Source: Amphiura filiformis | Taxonomy: Eukaryota > Echinodermata > Ophiuroidea > Amphilepidida > Amphiuridae | Direction: 5' to 3' | Assembly: GCF_039555335.1 (NCBI RefSeq) | Contig: NC_092644.1 | Coordinates: 51,163,281 to 51,227,280, forward strand | DNA length: 64,000 nt | In this document: one piece after another, positions 57,714 to 64,000 of the stretch | How the letters are laid out: every line of letters begins with the position of its first letter | How positions within the stretch are numbered: position 1 is the stretch's first letter | Notes under the pieces: model-generated | What the model was told of the DNA's origin: nothing | What the model saw: only the letters and a program-made list of their open reading frames with translations | Databases searched by the model: none | Made by a program: the position numbers and the translations under genes

Positions 57714-57848
57714 TTTTTTCCTGCTGTGTCATGTGTCAATATGCTGCCGGATCAGCGACCAATTTAAAGGCCCATTCAGTGAATTGCTCATCCATGTCAT
57801 CCGGACGATCGTCAAAATCATCAAAATTCAGATTTGGTACCTTTGTCC

Positions 57849-59683
57849 ACGGAGCTATCATATTCGTGGAGGCGCAATGGATTATATAACGCATTGTAAC
57901 TTTGTGCCGATTAGATTTTCCGCCAAGCTATTCATCGAGAGGTACCTTTTGTTCAGGACAAAAGAGATCCGCCATTAAATCGGTAACTAACCTGACAGCG
58001 TATTAACGCTTTACCAGGCAGGCTACTGTACTGTCAATAAGTGATCAAAAGAATGTCATGTGAAAGCGCCCACTTGAGTGAGAGGTACCTATTGTACTCA
58101 TTCAACCCAAGGGTGTGACTGAGTGTTCGCCAGCACACAAAATCACACTTTATCGTCGAAGTACAATTATTTACCACCCACCTTTATTTAGGCGCCTCAT
58201 TTAAATCAATTCAATAGAGCTGCTGATCGATTATCCGTAACAATGTGCCATGGCTGCTATATATATGTATAGGTCTATCTGTCACTTTCTATAATTAACT
58301 CCTTCGCAGTAGGCCTATAGAGGAATCCAAATCCACGCATTCCTACACCTGACTAGCAGCCTTTAGTTGGGTAGCCGTCGGCTACAATGCACCCAAAATG
58401 TGAAATGATTCGGCCTTGGCGGAAATTTTAAACTGCATTCCATCAGCCGTTTTACACCTTCCGCGAAAACACAGGTATTAGACAAAAGAATGATTAAAGT
58501 TTACAAGCTTCTACATGGTCTATTCGCTGTTGAAGTGACATAATAATCGGATTAACTACACGCGGAATCTATGCATTGATGTACCTGCGAACAAAAGGAC
58601 TATGTATGAATAGATGCGACGGGATTACCTGCGGAATTATCTCCATTATATATATTATTAGCTATTATTCTATTAACCTCCTCGTCCTTGCATCTTCTCT
58701 AGGTGTTAGACGGCTTTTATTTGCACAATTGGACGCTCAAAATACCAGGTTGGTGCTAGCGGCTACCCAAAGATGTCCGACCAAATCCTGACCATGACTT
58801 GGCTCGTTGGATTCGTCTATATGTTGTTATCATGGTTATAGGCCTGTTCTATAAAGTCAAATGGTTTCTTAATATCACGAATATCCATTTTAAAAGCCAG
58901 TAGGGGCAATTGAGGTAGTGAAGGAGGGGTCGAGGGGTGAAAAGAGGAGAAGCGGATGGGTGATCGAGATTGTAGGGAGGGAGGAAGACAAAAGAAAAAG
59001 AAAGGAAGAGAGCGAAAAGAGAGAGATAGGGAGAAGGAGAGCGATGGAGTGACAGGTCCCTAAAGTGCATATGCGTATAGATCCGGGGGGGATGGACCAT
59101 ATAATCACCCCCACCCCATGTTGACGCATGTGTATGGGTTTCTGTCGAAATTAACCTCATATTTGACTATGTTAGCCACAGAAATGCCAATTTTATAGTG
59201 CTTCGCGCGAATTTATTCCACCTTTGTCCCATATTTCACCAGTTTTGTTTCAATAGGCCTATGGTAAAAATTTTCGCGCGCATTTGTACCATAAGGTACA
59301 GGTAGGCCTACTGGATTCACTATACCGGGTTGACCGACAAAAAAATCCCACCCCCATGTGAAAAAGAAATCTACGCCACTGCTTAAGTCAAGTGTAGGCA
59401 TAAGAAAGAATAAGTGCAGAGAAAGGAAAAGAAAGGGATGAATAAAGAAAATAATAATAATTATTATAGAAACTAAGCATATAACAGCACTAGGCAGCCA
59501 TTCAATGATGCCAAAACCTTTATGTGTTACGTAATTAAAACACCTAGTATTTCACACCTGACAAACACAAGTCACCCAATTTCGATAACTGGACGTTGAA
59601 TGTACACTCTCATGAATATTGATTGGCAACATTTTCCAATATGTCAGCGCTCAAATCGGTAACAATAGAACAATAGACCCTTC
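57849..59683 (-). repeat. E1 repeat, longest copy (about 1.83 kb), inserted in unit 2
   Basis: Unit 1 lacks it and runs from GGTACCTTTGTC straight to the GCTAAAATAGC flank (47866-47895). In reverse complement it aligns with 19608-20582 and with both parts of 1010-1395. It contains a purine-rich tract (58910-59050) and the hAT-like element at 59068-59381. Left boundary CACGGAGCTATCATATTCGTG is itself a short inverted repeat. No transposase or reverse transcriptase is recognisable, so its class is unknown. Confidence 0.65.
59068..59381. mobile_element. hAT-like MITE inside E1 (314 bp)
   Basis: It starts CATATGCGTATAGATCCGGG and ends GAAATCTACGCCACTG. It shares termini and interior (GTTGACGC, GTGGGTTTCTG-like, AAATTAACCTCATATTTG) with 61628-61983. 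The E1 copy at 19608-20582 reads through this point without it (CCTACACTTTAGGGGCC, about 19910-19925). The flanks CTAAAGTG / CTTAAGTC are only a 6/8 match, so the duplication has decayed or the end is a few bases off. Confidence 0.65.
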
Positions 59684-60281
59684 AGTGCGTTAAAATAGCG
59701 TACTAGTGGTTCAGCTGAAAGTAAGGCATTTTACATGAATCTGTAATTTATTGTAATTTATATACTGACAGTATATAAATTAGATACATTTATTTGAATG
59801 GGCTTCAACTTCATCAATACTGCTGTTTTCTATGTTTTTTGCCAAATTGTCCATTTCAAAAATACCAAATGGCAATTTGAATGACTAATCCTGAACCTTT
59901 AAGCAATTAATAAACAATTTGAATTTCTTTTGAACTTGCGCTGGGATCACTGAATGGGACTTTAATGGCGGAACCTCTTTGTTCGAAGCAATGGTGCCAC
60001 TTTTATGAGTAGCAAATAAAATCGGCACCAAAGGAACAATGCGTTACGTAATCTATTACCCCTCTTTCTATATGTAACCTCCTTGATCACATTGGTTATT
60101 TCGACATCTCATTATTTGTATTAAACCTGGCTAGACCTTTTCACAAACATTGCTTAATAATACTCTGAATAAACTGAAACTGAACTTGATAAGAAACCAG
60201 AATGAGTAACAACGCTATTTATTTTGTACCTCCATGTATGCCAAGCATGCCATTAGCATGTGGATTTCCTAATTTTGTTTA

Positions 60282-60605
60282 GGGCCTGTGCAATTATTAT
60301 GAGGGGGGGGGGGGGAATTTCCAGATGACGTGCCAAAAATTGCTTACCCCCTCTGCGTGCCAAAAATTGCTTTCCCCCCTCTCGGCCTGCCACAAAATCT
60401 CCCTCTTTGCACATGCCATATTTTTGGGTTCAGTTGATATAGGATGCGAACGCAGCGAGCAGGAAATTTTGCATATTTGAACGTTTCTATACTGTTTTCC
60501 TAAGTCTTTTAGAGCATGTTATTTTAAAGGTGCCTTGTAAATGTGTTCCAAAAATTGCTTTCCCCCTTTACCCTCCCACAGGGCTCATACTTGTTGCACA
60601 GCCCC
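60282..60605. mobile_element. Harbinger-like MITE, unit 2 copy (324 bp)
   Basis: GGGCCTGTGCAATTATTATG to CATACTTGTTGCACAGCCCC, with TTA on both sides (60279-60281, 60606-60608). It is orthologous in position to 48493-48864 but has internal deletions, and a G run (60304-60315) has expanded. Confidence 0.75.
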
Positions 60606-60608
60606 TTA

Positions 60609-61408
60609 CACAAATAAACATTTCACAATAAAAAGAAAAGTCGGTAGTCAGATCCTGGCGCGTTCAAATCGCCACTCATCAATATCTGTGCACTCATACA
60701 CTTTTGCTGGGATCGCTGGTGTACTGGTCAGTGGCATTCCTTCAAAGCACGTGCTGGAGCACATGGCGAAAACCTTGAGGTATGTGTGACCAAACTTAGC
60801 AAACAATTGTAGAAAGGTGCTAGTCAAGTCAAAATTTTTAAAATGCCAAAATTCGTTTAAAATAAAACAATTCGTTTAAAAATCATTAACCTGATTTCAA
60901 CCTGATTGCAACATAATGGTTGAAATGTGGTTGACATCGCGTCCATCATCATCTCAACCATGTCAACATGGGTCGAAATATGGTTGAATGATGCGATTGA
61001 AATATGGTCGACTGATATCACGCAAATCGACGTTTTATTTTTTTGTAGCTTGTGTAAGATTTATGGTTAATAAATAATATTTCCTATTTAAACATAATTA
61101 TAAGATTTCGTTAAATAGTTTCAAATCAGAGGTCGAAATAAACAGGTATGGTATTATATAAGGGTGGTTAATAGATCTGCAGCGGTATATCGTGGTTAAG
61201 GTTTTGTTTTAGAAAGAAATAATATTTCTTGTGATTTGTGGTATTTATATTTGTGTGCAATCAAGATAATGAGTACACATATACCTTGTTTAGTCTGCCG
61301 GTTGCGAAGGAAATTTCCTATTGTGTAGGTCTTCTATATTACCCTGGCGACATTATGCTCATTTTGTGGGAGCAGGTGATTGTGAGTTGAGGCTTTCTGG
61401 CTCTCAGC
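60609..61408 (+). repeat. Unit 2 body with the LINE empty site
   Basis: It matches 48868-49086 and then 52671-53850. TAGTCAAGTCAAAATTTTTA (60821-60840) is the uninterrupted form of the CR1/L2-like LINE target. The ORF at 60541-60789 has a near-identical partner at 48767-49048 (SRAHTCCTAPYTNKHFTIK), but this reflects recent duplication rather than a gene. Confidence 0.7.
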
Positions 61409-61416
61409 CCTCGACA

Positions 61417-62297
61417 CAGGGCCGTTCCGACCATTAGGCCAGGTAAGGCGGTCGCCTAGGGCGGCAAACGCAGAGGGGCGCCAAAAAAGGGCGAAAGAAG
61501 AAAATACGGGAATGGAGAAAGAAAAGGGAAGAAAAAATGAGGGCGGATAAAAAGAAAAAATGGGAGGAAAAATAAAACGGGGGCGAAAAGAGAAACAGAA
61601 AACAGGGCGGAAAAGGAAACTTACTGGCATAGGCGTAGATCTCGGGGGTCGCCGGATCATTAAAACAACCAATATTTCGCCAGGGGAAATGTTCCACATA
61701 ATCATCCCCCCCCAATGTTGACGCCTGTATGTGGGTTTCTGACCAAATTAACCTCATATTTGGCCATTTTAGCCCCAAAAGTGCAATTTTTTTTTTCTTT
61801 TTGCAATTATTCCACTTTTGTACCATATTTAATCAGTTTAGCTTCAAAATTGCAAAATTTTTCGCACTGGGTTCATGAGTATTACAATAGACTTATTCTG
61901 TCGCCAAAAGGTGCTGGATTCACTATACTTCAAGAATTTTTCCAACCCCATCCCTACGTGTCAAAAAGAAATCTACGCCACTGCTTACAGGAGTCAAAAT
62001 ATGTTAGGCCTTATGCATGATATCATGTGTATTATTCTGAATTCGTGTAAGCGGTGGCGGACGGAAGTACTTCGATGGGGGTCGTATCTGGTTCCTCCAA
62101 AATACTAAGTGCCGCCGAAGAACAAAAAGTGGGATAAAAAATACAGAAAAGAAGGAAAACGGTCGTGGGCAGTATACAAATAGGTCAAAACTGATGAGTT
62201 TTCAAGGGGGTAACCCTTAACACTTTTTTTGTTATGCTTTGGTGGAGCGGCAGGAGAGGCTTTGCCTAGGGCGGCAAAATCCCTAGGAACGGCCCTG
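61417..62297. mobile_element. Non-autonomous hAT element (881 bp), inserted in unit 2
   Basis: It begins CAGGGCCGTTCCGACCATTA and ends TAGGAACGGCCCTG. The exact 8-bp duplication CCTCGACA is at 61409-61416 and 62298-62305. Unit 1 shows the single-copy target at 53849-53856. Just inside both ends lies GCGGCAAA preceded by CGCCTAGGG / TGCCTAGGG. The interior has a purine-rich tract (61480-61620) and a second hAT-like element. No transposase is encoded. Confidence 0.95.
61628..61983. mobile_element. hAT-like MITE nested in the 881-bp hAT (356 bp)
   Basis: It begins CATAGGCGTAGATCTCGGGG and ends GAAATCTACGCCACTG. The flanks CTTACTGG (61620-61627) and CTTACAGG (61984-61991) agree at 7 of 8 bases. 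The termini resemble CAGTGGCGTAGA-type hAT ends. It is the same family as 59068-59381. Confidence 0.8.
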
Positions 62298-62703
62298 CCT
62301 CGACATGATCAAAATCGCTCTCGTTTTTTATAGTCTCTTGCTAGATTTGGTGTAATATAGGTAAAATATCCTGTAAATGTAAAATTTACCCCAAATAGTG
62401 GCCGAAGTGTAAAGAAGTGTAAAGTTAATAGAAACTTGCTTCGCTCGCTTGCGCAAAGCTCCCGTCTCTCAAAATCCCGTATAACTATTCAAAAGGGTCC
62501 AGACCATAATTAGTATGCAGTAAAATAAGGGCACTGTTCCCCATGATTATCAAGAAGCAAGAATAAAACTTGGTATTGGCCCAATTTTTCAACTCAAAAC
62601 CCAGAAAAGATATCTTACCCTTCCCAGAATCCTTTGCAAAATAATAAATCTCCTCATTTCAACAAATGCAAGATCTGGATGAGCTCTGTTCACTTAGGTA
62701 TAT

Positions 62704-63114
62704 GTGACGGGTCATGTCAAAAGGTGACACTTTTGGGCAGGTTATCAATTTTAAGGTTTTTACATATCTTAAATATAGAGATATTTTGCTCCACAATGCC
62801 ATTTTCCCCAATGAAATCGGACATTCCTAAGCAAAGATATTGAGTTTGTAAGTTATGGTATTATAAAATTGGAAATTGAGATATCGGCCTTTAAATATAT
62901 TATTGACAATGTTGAGAGTAGGAATTATCTTGAAAAGGTCTCAAAAATACAAGTTGCCAGTTATATTCCGGTCTGAAACTATCAGGCAATATTTTTAACA
63001 TTAATAACATCACAAATTCCCAAATTGAGAAAAAATCACCCGCGGACAGATTTTTGGCTATTTCTCCATTTACGATCCTGCCCAAAAGTGTCTCCTTTTG
63101 ACATGACACGTCAC
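62704..63114. mobile_element. MITE with 38-bp inverted ends (GTGACGGGTCATGTC)
   Basis: GTGACGGGTCATGTCAAAAG followed by GTGACACTTTTGGGCAGG on the left is mirrored on the right with two mismatches in 38 bases. The outer bases TAT/ATA extend the pairing by three. Unit 1 (about 54372-54385) and copy C lack it. The interior is AT-rich and non-coding. Confidence 0.88.
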
Positions 63115-63227
63115 ATAATTATTATTATCGACCAATATTTATTGGTTGAGACCCCGTCGGGATGTGGGGGGGGGGGGGCATATACCTATCCAGTGTGGAC
63201 CTTTAATGTATACATGTACTCCCATAG

Positions 63228-63420
63228 CAAAAAGAAAAGGTATCGGTATAGTTCCAGCTACTATACGGGATAGTATCCGGTAGGTATTCTGGAGCTATCC
63301 GAAAGTATCTGCTAGCAGATACTAGTTGGATACTAGTATCGGTATAGTGATCTGTTAGCGGGTACTATTCCGATACTAGTATCTGATACTATAGTATCGG
63401 AATAGTACCCGCTTTCAGCT
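63228..63420. repeat. Stacked palindrome array (GATACTAGTATCGGTATAG words)
   Basis: Variants of GGTATAG, GATACTAGTATC, GCTAGCAGATACTAG and AGCGGGTACTATTCCGATAC occur in both orientations across about 190 bases. The strongest hairpin has 22-bp perfect arms at 63357-63378 and 63392-63413, with a 13-base loop that itself contains GTATCTGATAC. No ORF is involved. Confidence 0.85.
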
Positions 63421-63430
63421 GGCGCCAATC

Positions 63431-64000
63431 CATGTCACATGTCTAATTAGAATAACTGCCATATCGGCTTGGAGCCAAATTGCTATACAGTCAAGGAATG
63501 AGTTCCTCTGATTCAAAGGATAATATATACTGCTGTACAAGGAATGTACAGTGTGTTCTATTTCTGGACTTCACAATACAGGTATGATTGTATTGGGTGA
63601 CAGTTTTGAACAGAACTTTATATTTAATTATCTGAATTTAGTATAAGCTTATACATCGTACAATGTAGGCTATATCAAACCACGGAGTATGTTGAATTCT
63701 GCACCCAAGACAAAATGGTGCTCAATGCATGCAATAAATGTGAATGTTTATATTATATGTTTTTAGCATGCAATTGAGCATTCATAATGTACATTTTCAA
63801 TTGCTTTTTGCCGCAAATTTCAATGCTGCATGTATGTACAATAATCAATTGCTACACATTTCACATTTAATGTATGTACAACTATAATCATTTGAAATTT
63901 TCCAGTGACCTTGTCCATATGCCATGTAAATCTCTGGACATATCTCTATGACCATATTTGGGCAAAATAATTTACATGCGAAACAAATAGTATCAGACAC
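63431..64000. other. No gene recognised
   Basis: AT-rich end of the window. Repeated GCATGCAAT/ATGCATGCAATAAATG-like words near 63725-63775 are too short to call. Confidence 0.4.

Larger units (their letters stand above)
56031..63220 (+). repeat. Tandem unit 2 of the long duplicated segment
   Basis: It begins with CTCGCTCAAAATATTTTCGG directly after the end of unit 1 and follows unit 1 block for block (see unit 1). Homology ends at GTATACATGTACT (about 63221), matching 54493 in unit 1. Specific insertions are 57849-59683, 61417-62297 and about 62704-63114. Paralog identity looks about 90-95 percent by eye over most blocks. Confidence 0.85.

Overview
This window looks like AT-rich, repeat-packed intergenic or intronic DNA from an animal. 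The most likely source is a marine invertebrate, possibly a deuterostome, but the sequence alone does not settle the species. The evidence is negative and positive. There are no bacterial-type operons, no long conserved ORFs apart from retrotransposon proteins, and no convincing host gene. Against that there are three animal-type non-LTR retrotransposons (one CR1/L2-like and nearly intact, one RTE-like and broken, one CR1-like relic), at least five hAT-type insertions, TTA-flanked Harbinger-like elements, many fold-back MITEs, tRNA-derived heads and satellite-like tandem repeats.

Layout. 0-13 kb: scattered fold-back repeats, two tRNA-like sequences, a reverse-transcriptase scrap (6.55-6.76 kb) and a ~130/120-bp alternating tandem repeat (7.9-8.7 kb). 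13.4-15.9 kb: a 5'-truncated RTE-like LINE, cut exactly in its catalytic ADD codons by a 504-bp hAT MITE. 18.9-23.4 kb: a partial copy (copy C) of a long repeat unit, carrying a ~1-kb repeat (called E1 here) and a minus-strand CR1-like LINE relic. 24.9-35.8 kb: MITEs, a decayed ORF with a KYH...CYRDF motif, and a second hAT element. 37.1-39.2 kb: a fold-back structure with ~450-bp arms around a core that holds a coding-like fragment and a third hAT element.

42.6-63.2 kb is the most structured part. A multi-kilobase unit occurs twice in direct tandem (unit 1 about 42.64-56.03 kb, unit 2 about 56.03-63.22 kb), with copy C as a third partial copy. Each unit carries the same CAGGGTGTCCCAGA-terminated element and the same Harbinger-like MITE. 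The copies differ by later insertions, so each acts as an empty-site control for the others. In unit 1 these are a 3.25-kb composite insert, a 192-bp hairpin MITE and the 3.6-kb CR1-like LINE. In unit 2 they are E1 (with an hAT-like element inside), an 881-bp hAT with another hAT-like element inside it, and a ~415-bp MITE with a long terminal inverted repeat. The final kilobase holds an unusual stacked palindrome built on a GATACTAGTATC-like motif.

Nothing here forms a working pathway. The genes are mobile-element genes, and the informative content is the order of insertions. Family names rest on motifs, termini and target-site duplications read by eye, and no database search was possible.
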